Of a stretch of 64,000 bases of DNA, positions 27,999-40,108 are shown piece after piece. The stretch is from Pogonophryne albipinna (Eukaryota > Chordata > Actinopteri > Perciformes > Artedidraconidae). The notes under the pieces were generated by a model. It made no database searches. It was not told the origin of the DNA and saw only the letters and a list, made by a program, of their open reading frames with translations. The stretch is from contig CM053243.1 of assembly GCA_028583405.1 (NCBI GenBank), positions 27,618,116 through 27,682,115 of the forward strand, written 5' to 3'. Each line of letters opens with the position of its first letter. Positions within the stretch are counted from its first letter, which is position 1. The translations under genes were made by a program, and so were the position numbers.

Positions 27999-28725
27999 TA
28001 AATGATTACAGTTGACACTCAAAATAAAGAACAGATGTTTTGATTTTTCTCTTTGCAGGTTGTTATACAATAAATGTCTGACTTTTCCTTTTCAGATTTT
28101 GAACAAATGTATTTGAATGAAATATATGTCATACTAAGTGCCTTACTCTTGAATAAAGCGTAATGAAGTAAATGTAAAGTAATGTTAAAGTTTGAGGACA
28201 CTGCAACTTTGCAGGTTACAGATTGATCTATTCATCACTGTGAATTTATACCTTAACTAGGAATTTTAGCTGGATCTCTCATGATTCTGATTTTATACCT
28301 CAATTGGATTTCTTATAATCCTAAATTCTAATTGTGTTTTAATAAGTAATTGCCTTGAAGTAAATCTTTGAGATGTAAGCTGATTTAGAATTTGTGTTTG
28401 ATGAATGAGATTAACTGAGTGATAAATGATAAAAGATCTTATTTTTGAAACATATATTTTGCTATTATATTTTTGTATTTCATGTGTGTTTATTATTGTG
28501 CTTTTGACAAATGATGCCAAAAACTGAGGAGAGATGATTTTTCTATTATGATTGACTGTGTTCAATTATGGTGATTGAAATGTTTTCAATCTTGTTTTAC
28601 TTTTGATGTAATTGATGTATGTGAGCCCACACAACTCTGAAGACGCTTATTGATTTAAGTAGTGACTGAAATATTCTTAGACTAATGTTAATTGGTAATC
28701 AATAAATTGATAAAAAGAATGGAAC
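27999..28725 (+). other. Retroviral 3' region before the LTR
   Basis: 727 bp of AT-rich sequence without a credible frame. A purine-rich stretch AAAAAGAATGGAA directly before the LTR is the likely polypurine tract, though it is weak. Confidence 0.55.
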
Positions 28726-29169
28726 TGTGAGGGAATATTTTAATCTGATCACTATTGTATCTTGAGTTTCTCAACTTTCCTGAGAACCTGTCCTATTACA
28801 AACATATGCTTTTCGTTAAGTCGCAATATGCTCTTGCTCGCAAACTTGACCAGGACACAGGTCAAGAGGTCATCTGCCTTCCTGTGGGGGAGAATTTTGG
28901 TTTCTGGCAAGGTTGTAATACTGAGGGGTCTTTGTTCCTGTGTCTGGCAAGCATTAGGGCGAAGGGGAGCTTTCTAAGAGCCTCCTCTCTGATATACAGA
29001 TCTACGTGTCTCTTTGTCTCTCCAGAGTTGGCTGGATATTACATGATGATAGTTGTGTCTTACCCTGTGAACTCTCCGGCCATTTAAACTCTCAATAAAT
29101 CCCAGTGTTTGACTAAACTGATTCCAGTTTCCATCCTTTCTGCATTGCTGCTCCGAAGTTTCCATCACA
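28726..29169 (+). repeat. 3' LTR of the endogenous retrovirus
   Basis: 444 bp, TGTG...CACA, with AATAAA at 29094-29099. It keeps a roughly 35-bp segment (with CGCAATATGCTC) missing from the 5' LTR. Followed by the CTACT duplication. Confidence 0.95.
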
Positions 29170-29174
29170 CTACT

Positions 29175-31182
29175 AAGGCAACTTTATTCTAATAGAGGGA
29201 GTATCCATACTGTACACGTTTCACTGGAAGGAATAAATACATGACACCTTGTTTTAAACTATCGATCACATTTCAGCGATTTAGTTCAGCAAAACTGGTA
29301 TAACTTTAATTGTATTTAATGTGGTTATTAACAAAATAAAGACTCATAACCTTATACCTCTATGTCACAGAAATTGAGGCAAAATACAGAATACTCGCTG
29401 TTTCAACTGCACAATGAGCTCATGGTCATAACTAACTACTTTTCATATCCTTATGAAATGTAATATCAAACATTCTATCTCGTTGTGTCTTCTGCTTCTG
29501 ATATGTATTTCAAAAAGAGGCAGGCTGGAATAGTGTGCACTCAAGCTAGTATATGCTGCATGTAGTTGCCCTGAAGTGATGTTTGACCAGTTACTTAATC
29601 ATACATCTTTACATATAAAGCTGACCTCGGGTTGTGACCTGTCCGTGCAGGGGCAGATCAATAAACTTTCATTGTGTTTTTACTTCTGGAAGGTTTTTGA
29701 ATACAATGAATGCATGAAAAAGATCACAGATGGGGTGAAGTTGAAAGCTTAGTTTACGGTCATTTTAAGTCCTATTCTCTCTGTGTAATAATGCTATTGG
29801 CAAAAGCCATCCAAAATGTTGAAACCTTAATATTTCAAAGCTCTCTGGCATATATATGTATTCCTGATTAAAAATGCTATAAATGAATTGCAAAATACAT
29901 TGTTAGATATAATTCTATCTTAGGAAGATATATTATTTCACTCACAAACAGAAAAAGGCTCATGTGAAAGATGCAACAGTGCATTGCTAACAACGTTTAG
30001 TTCAGTTCTTAAATATATGATGATCGTTGTATTAGATAGATATCATTGACTTTTTCACACAACAATTAAGAACGGTTACCTTTTGGCTTCAAGTTGAAGA
30101 GTTTCAGGCTTTATTCAGAATAAAATATTACCTGGCCTTTACTGCGGTATCAGCCGGGCACGTGACTCTTCTTTGATAAAACAGTAATATTATCTGAAAC
30201 ACATCCTAACGGATATTACTATGTAAGATACAAAAGGGATTATTCGACCCAGTGAAACATCTCATGACATTTGTTTTACCTTGTCCCTAATAGGCAGAGA
30301 AAGTTGTTTTTCATCAAGAAAACGTATAGAAATGTAACACATGATGAATGTCCATATTCAGTTATGGGGCACTTCTGGGCACAGAGTATAGGAAATAGAT
30401 GGTCTAATTAACTGCATTAAATAAACGTAAAATATATAGGGCAATATGTGTTTTGTGGAAAAAAATACAAAATACATAAAGGTACATTTAGATAACACAC
30501 TATGTTGAATGGATTAAAATAAAGATAACTTGCTAATATTAACGATTAATCAGTCATAATACCTTTCGCATGTACAGTATAAAATGAAATTGCCTTGTTG
30601 ATAATTAAGAAAAATGAAAATTGGAATACACCAGCGGGTGATGAGGTTTGCCTTTTCCCATGGGGAAAAAAGACACATACACACTGGACATGAAATGCAA
30701 ATGATATTATATTATATTATTATCATATTATAAAACCATTATTCCCCACTCCTACCAGTGGGGAATTGTTTTAAACAGGGGGAGAAACATGTTTTTAGAG
30801 TGACAGTCAAGCCTCCGCGGGGACAGCTAGACGTGTCCAGTTGGATGTGAAGCTATTATGTTTGCATCCTTTTGTTAAAAATGGGGATACATTGTTCCGT
30901 CTGGCTGATGTCCATGCAGGTAAGTGTCAGTGTGTTTAGCAGTTAACTGAGAATTAGTATTGACACAGATGGTCAATTTATTTTGAAACAGGAGTAGTAC
31001 AAGACCATTTCTGGTTAATGTGAAACATTAATGGTAAATGGTAAATTAATGGTGCGCAGTTTGGGACTTAATTGTTTAAAAGGAACAAACTGGTAAATGC
31101 GCAGCTGCTCTGAAATGCAGTATAATGTTGGTGTGGTGTTACTCAATCTATGCTTATACCTATTCCGCTAATCACTGAGAAA
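29175..31182. other. AT-rich interval, nothing recognised
   Basis: About 2 kb between the provirus and the gypsy element. No open frame, RNA gene or repeat end is recognisable. A short ATATT-rich stretch lies at about 30700-30740. Confidence 0.5.
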
Positions 31183-31187
31183 ACCTT

Positions 31188-31698
31188 TGTTACGACTGAT
31201 TAAACAGGTTTGAACTCAAATGCACGACTCACACAGGTTTTTAACAAAAATAGGTTTATTCAAACCAAAGCTCTACTTCAGTGGTATAAACTAAATAACT
31301 CTTAACGAGGAAAAACAATTTCAAAACAAACTCACTCTTAATGAGGAAAAAACACTAACAAAACAAAATCACTTCAATGAGGATAAACACTAGGAGCATG
31401 AATCAAAAAATAATCAGACAAGACGTGGCTCAAAGCTCTGCTTGGGAGTATTCCTGGCATATGCTGGTAGTTTGTCACAAGAAACGAAAACGAACTGGCA
31501 CAGGACAAAGGGAGACGAGGACAATAAATACACCAGGTAATGGGGAACAGGTGGACACAATCAGGGGCGGGGTCGACAATCACAGGAGTGGGAGACACAC
31601 AAGGAAGGGAGGTCAGAGTATCTGAAACGAGAGGGAAGGTTACTATTCAAAAATAAAAGGGAAATCACTAGACAAAGACAAAAACACGAGAGATGACA
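31188..31698 (-). repeat. 3' LTR of the gypsy element
   Basis: 511 bp. In element sense it starts TGTCATCTC and ends GTAACA. The polypurine tract lies immediately beside it at about 31700-31715. Confidence 0.93.
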
Positions 31699-31729
31699 GT
31701 ACTCCCCCCTCTAGGGACGACTCCTGATG

Positions 31730-32987
31730 GCCCAGGAACCTGAGGATGCTGGCGAAAAAAGTCATCAATGAGAGTTTGATCCTCGACAAATCTTGAGGGG
31801 ATCCAGGAGCGTTCCTCTGGTCCATTCGGGGGGGTGGAGGGGGTTTGGCTGCGGGAACCATGGGGCTTTCCTTTACCGGCTTCAGTCGTCCCACATGGAA
31901 AGTGGGATGAACCCTCAGAGAACTGGGGAGACGAAGGCAGACCGAGACAGGGTTAATTACTTTGGTCACTGGGAATGGGCCTACGAACCTAGGTGCCAAT
32001 TTTCGTGACACCACATGAAGGGGAAGATCCCTGGTAGAGAGCCAGACCCTCTGGCCGGGCCTGTACTCCGGAGCTGGCCGACGCTTCCGATCTGCCGCCA
32101 CCTTCATGCGCTCTCCACTCCTTAGAAGAGCTCTGCGGGTGGCGGACCAGATCCGGTGACAACGCCGAACCAGGGCGTGGGCGGACGGGACTGTGACTTC
32201 CTTCTCGAGGTCCGGGAAGGTAGGAGGTTGATACCCATAGGCAGCCTGGAAGGGAGTCAACCCAGTAGGGGCCGTGGGGAGCGTGTTGTGGGCGTACTCT
32301 ACACATGTGAGACGCCTGCTCCAGGAGGAAGGGTTCTGGGAGATGAGGCAGCGGAGCCCAGTTTCTAATTCCTGATTAAGACGTTGCGTCTGGCCATTGG
32401 ACTCCGGATGGTACCCGGATGACAGGCTCACCGACGCCCCGATGAGGTTGCAGAACTCCCTCCAGAAGCGTGAGATGAACTGCGGACCCCGGTCTGAGAC
32501 AATATCTTTGGGGAAACCATGGATACGGAACACACGAGTCATCATGATCTCTGCCGTCTCTTTGACAGACGGCAGCTTGGGTAAGGCAATATAATGAATC
32601 ATTTTAGAAAAAACGGTCCACCACCGTGAGTACGGTGGTGTTACCTTCTGACATCGGGAGCCCAGTGACGAAATCCACGGAAATCTCAGACCAGGGCCGG
32701 CTGGGAACCGGGAGCGGCCGGAGCAGCCCCATCTGTGCCCTGGAGGATGTCTTGTTGCGGGCGCAGACGGGACAGGCCTCCACATACTCCCGGACCTCAC
32801 GCTCCATGGATCTCCACCAAAAACGTTGCTTGATAAAGAATATGGTCCTCTTGACCCCAGGATGGCAGGTGAGCAGCGATGAGTGAGCCCAATGGACGAC
32901 CTGTGGACGTACAGTAACAGGCACAAACAGACGGTTTGGCGGACAACCACTAGGTGCCGGGCTCTCACCCTTAGCTTGCTTCACCAC
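31730..32987 (-). pseudogene. pol: Gypsy integrase with truncated chromodomain
   Basis: The zinc-binding part is in the frame of 32604-32987 ([20 protein letters not shown]), and the core starts there too ([12 protein letters not shown]). The remainder is in the frame that starts at 32968 ([21 protein letters not shown] with catalytic acidic residues, then a GPF motif [11 protein letters not shown] and [12 protein letters not shown]). The chromodomain that should follow is mostly missing: after a proline run only its last part is left, in shifted frames (SWI, then TLIDDFF). There is a frameshift near 32610 and a deletion near 31830. Integration targeting through the chromodomain would be lost. 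Confidence 0.88.
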
Positions 32988-32990
32988 AGA

Positions 32991-33887
32991 TTATATTTGC
33001 CAAGTGACCGCCCCTACCACACGGTTCAGTGGCAGGATGGATTCAGGCTTCTTGGCAACCGGCTCGGGGTCAAACAAACGGGACAGGGCATCTGGCTTGG
33101 CGTTCTGGGACCCCGGCCTGTAAGACAGAGTGAAGTTAAAACGGTTAAAAAACAGAGACCATCTTGATTGGCGAGAATTTAGTCTTTTAGCCTTCCTAAT
33201 GTACTCGACATTCTTGTGGTCGGTCCATACTATAAAAGGGAGCTGAGCCCCCTCCAACCAATGTCTCCATTCCTCGAGAGCAATCTTTACCACCAACAAC
33301 TCACGGTTCCCCACGTCGTAGTTCCGCTCTGCAGAGGAGAGTTTCTTGGAGAGAAAGGCGCAGGGATGAAGTTTGTTGTCCTCCTTGGACCGCTGCGTCA
33401 GGACAGCCCCCACCGCTTCATTTGAGGCGTCAACCTCTACCATGAACTGACGAGTTGGGTCGGGGACGATGAGGATGGGGGCTGAGGTGAACCTCTCCTT
33501 GAGACGGCGGAAAGTCTCCTCGGCCTGAGGAGACCACACAAAAGGCACCTGAGGGGATGTGAGAACATGAAGGGGAGAAGCAATGGCGCTGACACTTCTG
33601 ATGAAGCGCCTATAAAAGTTAGCAAAGCCCAGAAAACGTTGCACCCCCTTGCGTTTGTCTGGCGTAGGCCACTTAGCCACCGCACTGAGTTTGGCCTGGT
33701 CCATCTGGATCAGACCACGAGCTATGATAAACCCTAGGAAGGATACAGTCTTAGCATGAAACTCACATTTCTCTACCTTCACATAGTTTGTTCTCCAGGA
33801 GTTTTTGGAGGACCTGTCGTACATGGTGAACATGAGAGTCTTTGTCAGGTGAGTATATTCAAATATCGTCAAGATATACAAACACAA
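32991..33887 (-). pseudogene. pol: Gypsy reverse transcriptase C-terminal part and RNase H
   Basis: Open for 298 codons. It carries the reverse transcriptase thumb and connection ([28 protein letters not shown]) and the RNase H domain ([52 protein letters not shown]). It is preceded by stop codons just upstream of and within the catalytic region and is followed by a TGA before the integrase zinc domain. Confidence 0.9.
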
Positions 33888-34953
33888 AACAGTTTAAAAA
33901 CTCCCTTAAAACATCTTTAATGAGTGCTTGCAAAACTCCTGGAGCATTGGTGAGACCAAATGGCATGATGAGATACTCATAGTGCCCTGTGGGTGTGTTA
34001 AAACCGGTATTTCACTCATCCCCCTCACGAATTCTCACCAGATGGTAGGCATTACGCAAGTCTAACTTGGTAAAAATGTTAGAGTCTTGAAGTTGTTCAA
34101 AAGCAGTAGCCATGAGGGGAAGCTGATACCTGTTCTTAACCGTAATGTCATTTAAACGAGAATAATCAATGCATGGCCTAAGGGATCCGTCCTTTTTTCC
34201 CACAAAGAAAAAACCCGCCCCAACCGGGGAGGAAGATCAGACCTGCACGAAGAGAGGTGTCAATGTACTCCTTCATAGCCTCCTTCTCAGGACCCGAGAT
34301 GGAGTATAACCTACCCTTCGGAATTGGAGCCCCAGGTAAGAGATTGATGGCACAATCAAACAGCCTATGAGGAGGAAGGGCGGTGTCGCTCACTTTACAA
34401 AATACCTTGGCCAGATCATAGTAACAGGGAGGAACAGAAGTTAAATCTTGGGTTTGAGTCTTGTGGTCCAGGCTATGTTGAGTATTAGTAACCCGATCGG
34501 TACTACGTTTCCCAAAAATCCCTCCTACTGCCATGTTCCCCACACACTTAAAACAATCCTGTGAACACTCCTGCCACCACCCCTTAATTTTACCTGACCG
34601 CCAATCAACATAGGGGTTATGCTTGGTTAGCCAGGGAAAACCTAGGATAAGAGGATGTTGAGCAGAATTAAACAGGTGAAACGACATGAGTTCACAATGA
34701 TCATCAATCATGATAGTGACAGGTTCGATCTTGTGTGTGACATGAAATAGAAGTTTGCCATCCAGAGCACTGGCTTTCAAAGGGGACGACAAAAGTTCAG
34801 TTTTAAGTCTCAGTTCATGAGCTGTTCCCCAATCCATCAGGCTTTCGTCAGCCCCAGAGTCAATTAACACTCTTTGAGAGTTACTTCTTTCATGGCAGAT
34901 TACCTTTATGTTGGTCAACTTGCGGGAAGGAGAGTCTGCTGTGGAAAGACGGC
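33888..34953 (-). pseudogene. pol: Gypsy protease and reverse transcriptase N-terminal part
   Basis: Protease: VLIDSGADESLMDWG with the catalytic Asp, and PLILGFPWL. Reverse transcriptase begins near 34430 with the LPPHR...CAINLLPGAPIPKGRLY segment, shifts frame near 34200, continues with [15 protein letters not shown] and [12 protein letters not shown], and stops at 34012-34014 (TGA where Trp is usual). The catalytic YLDD segment lies at about 33865-33880, just after another open stretch with MPFGLTNAP, and is followed by a further stop. At least three inactivating changes. Confidence 0.88.
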
Positions 34954-36025
34954 TCACCAGTGCCCTCCCTTTCCCTGGTGAGCCCCGTCTTTTACCGGGC
35001 ATCCGGAGAGAAGATGACCTTGTTGGCCGCAGTAAAAACATCTTCCCTCCAGCAGGCGGCGCCGCCGCTCCTCCGTAGACAGCTTGGCACGTCCCAGCTG
35101 CATTGGCTCCTCGGCCTTGTTGGGGGATGCTGATCTCTGGGATGGAAGGAAAGAGGAACGTGGCATGGTAGTCTCCTGAGAGTGAGAAGAGTAGGAGTGC
35201 CCTCTAGGGTGGAAATAGGGTAGTGCAGCCCTGTCCTTCTCCCGTTTCCTCTCAGCAAGTCTGTTATCAATCCTTATGGACATGGCAATGACAGAGTCTA
35301 GTTCCACAGGCAGCTCCAAGGGCGCCAGCTGATCCTTAATAGGGTCAGAAAGTCCATTAATAAAGGCATCGAACAAAGCAGAAGAATTCCAGCCAATATC
35401 GGCCGCAATGGTGCGAAATTCCACTGCGTAGTCTGACACACTGCGTCTTCCTTGACTTATCTTGAAAAGAGCCCGAGTTGCTTCTCTGCCTGGGGACGTG
35501 TGGTCAAAAATGTTCATCAGGGAGTCCGTAAACTGTCCCATAGACTCGCATATCGGCGAGTCACGTGACCATTCAGCCGGATCCCACGCCGCCGCTCGTC
35601 CGGTGAGATGGGAAATCATAAAAGCCACCTTGGATCTCTCCGTGGGAAAGGCTGTCGGAAGTTGACTATAATGTAGGCTGCAATTCACCAGAAAGGGGCG
35701 GCAGTCATGGGAATCCCCGGAAAACTTCTCAGGCGGAGCCAGGTGGATTGACACGGTGTGGGAAGCGGGCGCCGGGTCCGCATTCGCTTCGGGTCCGGCC
35801 CGGAGGTGGGGGTGAGGGCTCAGCCTTGAGGTGAGTGAGCAGGTGGTGAACCTGCCCCGCCAGGTGGTTAATCTGGTTTGTTACAGATGACTCGAACTCC
35901 CTCTGGCTGTCTGTGACGTGCGATACTCCCTGCTGGATGGCCGTTAACTGATCCTCCTGTTGAGCGAGGCGGCCTCCCTGAGAGCGAAGCGCTGCTTTCA
36001 GCTGTTCAGAGTCGGCTGAGTTCAT
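34954..36025 (-). pseudogene. gag: Gypsy gag (sushi type), one frameshift
   Basis: Starts at ATG 36025, about 19 bases from the LTR. The N-terminal coiled-coil (AALRSQGGRLAQQEDQL) is followed by a frameshift near 35790. The capsid-like part then runs from 35754: MSIHLAPPEKFSGD, AFMISHLTGRAAAWD, FRTIAADIGWNSSAL. This is the retrotransposon Gag family that gave rise to mammalian PEG10/RTL genes. It ends with a zinc knuckle CFYCGQQGHLLSGC near 35000-35040. The primer-binding region between LTR and ATG reads GTACCAACTGGTCAAAAC in element sense; no tRNA assigned. Confidence 0.88.
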
Positions 36026-36043
36026 GTTTTGACCAGTTGGTAC

Positions 36044-37580
36044 TGTTACGACTGATTTAACGGGTTTGAACTCAAATGCACGACTCACACAGGTTTTAAC
36101 AAAAATAGGTTTATTCAAACCAAACTCTACTTCAGTGGTATAAAAAACTAAATAACTCTTAACGAGGAAAAACAGTTTCAAAACAAAGTCACTCTTAATG
36201 AGGAAAAAACACTAACAAAACAAAATCACTTCAATGAGGATAAACACTAGGAGCATGAATCAAAAAATAATCAGACAAGACGTGGCTCAAAGCTCTGCTT
36301 GGGAGTATTCCTTGCATGTGCTGGTAGTTTGTCAAAAGAAACGAAAACGAACTGGCACAGGACAAAGGGAGACGAGGACAATAAATACACCAGGTAATTA
36401 GGGGTGCAACAACTAATCGATTAAAATCGATTACCAAATTAGTTGCCAACTAATTCAGTCGTCGATTCGTTGGTGATGTCATCACGTGTGTTTTACGCTC
36501 CGTTAAACTCCAACGTTATCGGTCTTTTTATCGGTACTGGAGACATTTAAAAAATATATGTCATATGTATTATTGCTACATAAACATTATATCGCAGTCT
36601 TAGTGTCGCCAACTCGTTTCTAATATGCAAAAAGAAAACAAAAATGCGTCAATGATATACTTTCGACCTTTCCAATCGGTCTGTGTGCGAGGGGGCGGGG
36701 CAGTTTACACACACGCAGCTGCTACATGCATGCAACACACGGCGGGGATGGCGGAGAGAAGCGCTCTAAGGTGTGGTTAAATGTTACCCGTTTCGATGTG
36801 GACAATGCTCGTTGCCAATAGTGTTTAGCATGTAAGGGCGGTAACACGAGCAATTTGTCTAAACATTTAGCAAATGTGCACCACATTCTGACGGAGAAAT
36901 GCACCGGGTTCGACTGTCTTTCTAGTAGCTCTGTAGCCCCATCCAGGAGTAACTTCTCCACGTCAGCAACACACGCAGTTAACAAAATTATACAAACATG
37001 GGTTAATGATTAGAGGTAACTGACTTATTTATTTTGTTAAAGTTTCAGCTATTCTGTTTACAATTCTGTCATCACATTATTTAATACGATTTGTTAAAAT
37101 ATTGTTGTTTCTTTTGATGTGGAATATTATTTATTTAATTAAATAAAAAGCAATATTAATTTTGTTTAGTTAATTTAATAATATATGTATTTTTGAATCA
37201 AGTATTCATCTTTATTGTCTTCATTGTTAGTTTCCACATGCCTAAACAACCTCAAGCTAAATCTAAAAGTTGATGGCTAAATAAGAACGTTAGAGAAATT
37301 GTGCAAGGCATAATAGTCCGAATAGTCGGTAAATCGTTTCATTAATCGATAGATTAATCTATTATCAAATTAGTCGTTTGTTGCAGCCCTACAGGTAATG
37401 GGGAACAGGTGGAAACAATCAGGGGCAGGGTCGACAATCACAGGAGTGGGAGACACACAAGGAAGGGAGGTCAGAGTATCTGAAACGAGAGGGAAGATTA
37501 CTATTCAAAAATAAAAGGGAAAATCACTAGACAAAGACAAAAATACTTAACTAAACTAACATAATTTGCGAGAGATGACA
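36044..37580 (-). repeat. 5' LTR of the gypsy element, interrupted
   Basis: The second LTR copy, 1,537 bp because a hAT plus its duplication (1,001 bp) is inserted at 36399. Without it the LTR is about 536 bp, slightly longer than the other LTR because it keeps a segment around TTAACTAAACTAACATAA. Confidence 0.93.
36399..37391 (+). mobile_element. hAT element with BED-finger remnant, inside a gypsy LTR
   Basis: 993 bp, TAGGGGTGCAAC at the left and GTTGCAGCCCTA at the right, with perfect 8-bp CAGGTAAT duplication (36391-36398 and 37392-37399). At about 36765-36890 the plus strand reads KVWLNVTRF, C..C and SNLSKHLANVHH, a BED zinc finger of a ZBED/hAT transposase. It has a TAG in the middle. 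The catalytic domain is deleted. Confidence 0.93.
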
Positions 37581-37585
37581 ACCTT

Positions 37586-38375
37586 AGGATGTGTTCATGA
37601 ACCCTACTGAGTTTAAGTCAACCATGCCTACACAATCACTGTAGTCATCCAGGTAAAATGTAAGACGCATGACATAAAGCATACATTTGGCTTTAGATCC
37701 TGTTTATCTGTACGTGTAATACAGTATAATACTGGATTGTTTGAAATAACACGAGACGTGACTTCACACCACTTGTATAGACATACTATTATACCTAAGC
37801 CTGAACACAACTTAACTTATCACATGTAGCCTGAACCTAAAGTCTAGCCAAGAAATACCCAATAATTGGCCAAAGTGATGACTGTTAAGCTCTTTCTGAG
37901 CTTGACGCATATCCAATCTTAGTCTGCAAGCATATGCTTTTGCTCATCGTAGGTACATAACTGTAGGCCAGTTGCCAAACAGATGACTCATATAGCACAA
38001 GCATAGGCCTAATTACCCTTCAATGCACCAAGCTGCAGTTGTCTTTGGCTGTAAACAGTGCCATCATGGAGGCAGCAATGTGGAACACATCACTGACAGA
38101 CTCCCAGGTGAGTTTGGGTCTGTCTGTGATGGACACAAATGAATAAGGGTAGGCAGAAAAATGATTTGAGCAGAGGGGGTGGGACATGCAAATTTGAACC
38201 CCTCTATCCCTTTGAAAATTGCTTTAAAATCAATCCCTCCTCGGGAACAGTCGAGCAATTTTGGACTGTTTGTTTTTGGGTTCGCTCTCCCTTTATATGA
38301 AACGATCCATATCAATTTTCTCTCTGATGGTCCAGTGCAGAGATAGGTTTGGGATCTGGGCCTACATAGACACAT
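37586..38375. other. Interval without recognised features
   Basis: About 790 bp between the gypsy element and a solo LTR. No credible gene. Confidence 0.5.
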
Positions 38376-38883
38376 TGTCACAGAGGTACAAGGAGTGGAC
38401 CCAAAAGCACGAAGGCAGACACAGGATTCAAGTACAAAAAGAGTCTTTACTTGAAATGCATTTTCAGTACAAACATATGAAGAATACCAAAATCACAGGA
38501 TCAGCAGATCCAGAAAAATACATAGAATAAATAATCTACACTAATGCTTACCTAACAAAATACTAGAAAAATACTACTACCTGATCTTACCTTACTATAA
38601 CTATAGATGCGGACAATGACTGTAACGATAAATGCAATTAGAAAACGCTGGCGAGCTCGACATAAGACACAAGACCATCTGGCAAAAGACAAGGGGAGAC
38701 AGGACAATATATACAAGAGGTAAGTGGGCACAGGTGGAAACAATCAGGGGCGGGGCAGACACTGACGATGGCGGGAAAACAACCAAGGCAGGAAGTAAAG
38801 GGACCTGGAACGAGACAAGGTGAATACAAAAGAAAACAGGAAGTGGAACATAAATAACTAAACTAACATAACAATATTTAACA
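38376..38883 (-). repeat. Solo LTR of a gypsy-related element
   Basis: Begins TGTCACAGAGG and ends near TATTTAACA, about 508 bp. It shares blocks with the 31.2-kb LTR (AGGTGGAAACAATCAGGGGC) and has the same general order of blocks, so it is a related family in the same orientation. No target duplication is clear and no internal region is attached. Confidence 0.75.
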
Positions 38884-38889
38884 CAGTTG

Positions 38890-39290
38890 CTGACGCACAA
38901 CACACATTTGCAGAGAGAAACTGAAGAAAAGTTGTTAAAACTCCACATGCTAATCCAAAGCATCAGACACATTTTTCCTCAAACCTATTTCATATCTGTG
39001 TCTCCTTCACTTGTGTTGCTTTTATGAAGTGGTGGAATAATTACACTCACTTATAGTTAACCATACACAAATATATTAAGTTACCATATGTCAAACGGAT
39101 TCATCAGCAATACAGGTGCAAGAGATAAAGATTATCTTTATATCTACTATAATTTAAGCCTAAAGATGACTTTGCATGTAGAAAAAAAACACCACTTCTT
39201 CCAGCAATTTGGACTGACAATTAAATACGTATACATGTTACATCACACAAAGCCTAACCAATGTTTAGCTTGAAGTCCACACTCTTTATC
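38890..39290. other. Short interval without recognised features
   Basis: AT-rich, no gene or repeat end identified. Confidence 0.5.
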
Positions 39291-39291
39291 T

Positions 39292-39295
<4 letters not shown>

Positions 39296-39325
<30 letters not shown>

Positions 39326-39515
39326 GTTTATTTATATAGCCCAATATCACAAATGTTACATTTGTCTCAGTGGACTTCACAGTTTGTACAAAATATCAGT
39401 ATGACAATACGACACCCTCTGTCCTTAGACCCTCACATCGTACAAGGAAAAACTTCCGAAGAAAACCCACAGTTTTAAAGGGAAAAATGGGAGAAACCTC
39501 AGGGAGAGCAGAGTT
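39296..39515 (-). mobile_element. L2-type LINE 3' tail, minus strand
   Basis: Starts with (ATCA)n, then reads as the reverse complement of the 3' end at 8635-8835 (GTTTATTTATATAGCCCAAT and on to CAGGGAGAGCAGAG). A very short 5'-truncated copy of the same family. Confidence 0.9.
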
Positions 39516-39592
39516 GTTTAGATGTCATCTCTGGTCTGAGCGTGCCAATGTAATTTTTTTTTACTAATCTGCATTTGAGGGTTCAATTTATA

Positions 39593-40108
39593 GGTGCATT
39601 CACACCGCAGTACTTTTCCCACAAAGGTTCATCAGAACTTAGTTCATGAGAACTCTTTAGTTCCGGAAGTCCCCGGAGTTGGGGACTGGCTTCAGTCGAA
39701 GCTGCTGGGACTCCCAGCAGCTTCGACTGAAGCCTTCCGAGTAAATCGCCAGAAGGCCGACACCTCCTCATCTCCACCATGTTTTATTTTGTGTTGCCAT
39801 AAGTTAGTCTCTCTGCGTTTCTGCGCTGGGCTAATGCTAATGCTAATAATGCTAATGCGAGGATAATAAAATGGCGGCTTCACAAAACTTTTTGGGAGTT
39901 TTACGGGGCGTGGTTTGCAATCCGCCCAGCCAATCAGACATAGGAACCTTTTTCTCCTACGAAAGTCCCTGCTCTCTAGCAGGGACGGAAAAGGGGGTGA
40001 AAAGGTTCTCATGAACTAATTTTAGTTCCGGCTCTTTTTGGTGTGAACGCAACATTTCGGAACTATATCGGAACTAAAGTGGGAAAAGTACTGCGGTGTG
40101 AAAGGGTC
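39593..40108. mobile_element. MITE with CACACCGCAGTACTTTTCCC termini
   Basis: About 516 bp with long inverted ends: CACACCGCAGTACTTTTCCC at the left, and its reverse complement near 40080-40100. Internal inverted words such as CATGAGAAC/GTTCTCATG continue the symmetry. Non-coding. Likely a DNA-transposon derivative, perhaps Harbinger-like; the duplication is not clear. Confidence 0.8.
39688..39734. repeat. Perfect 47-nt palindrome in the MITE
   Basis: Two 23-base arms (39688-39710 and 39712-39734) are exact reverse complements around a single central C. The left arm begins GGCTTCAGTCGAAGC. Confidence 0.97.

Larger units (their letters stand above)
31188..37580 (-). mobile_element. Sushi-like Ty3/gypsy LTR retrotransposon, minus strand
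   Basis: Complete element with TGTCATCTCTCG...TCGTAACA LTRs, flanked by a perfect ACCTT duplication (31183-31187 and 37581-37585). In element order: LTR (with a hAT inside), gag, protease, reverse transcriptase, RNase H, integrase, remnant of a chromodomain, polypurine tract AGAGGGGGGAG, LTR. Protein motifs match the vertebrate sushi/Mart group of chromoviruses. It is broken by stops and frameshifts in every gene region. Confidence 0.95.

Noticed and set aside
31793..33167. Plus-strand frames across the gypsy element
   Set aside because: The gypsy proteins are on the minus strand; the plus frames have no family motifs.
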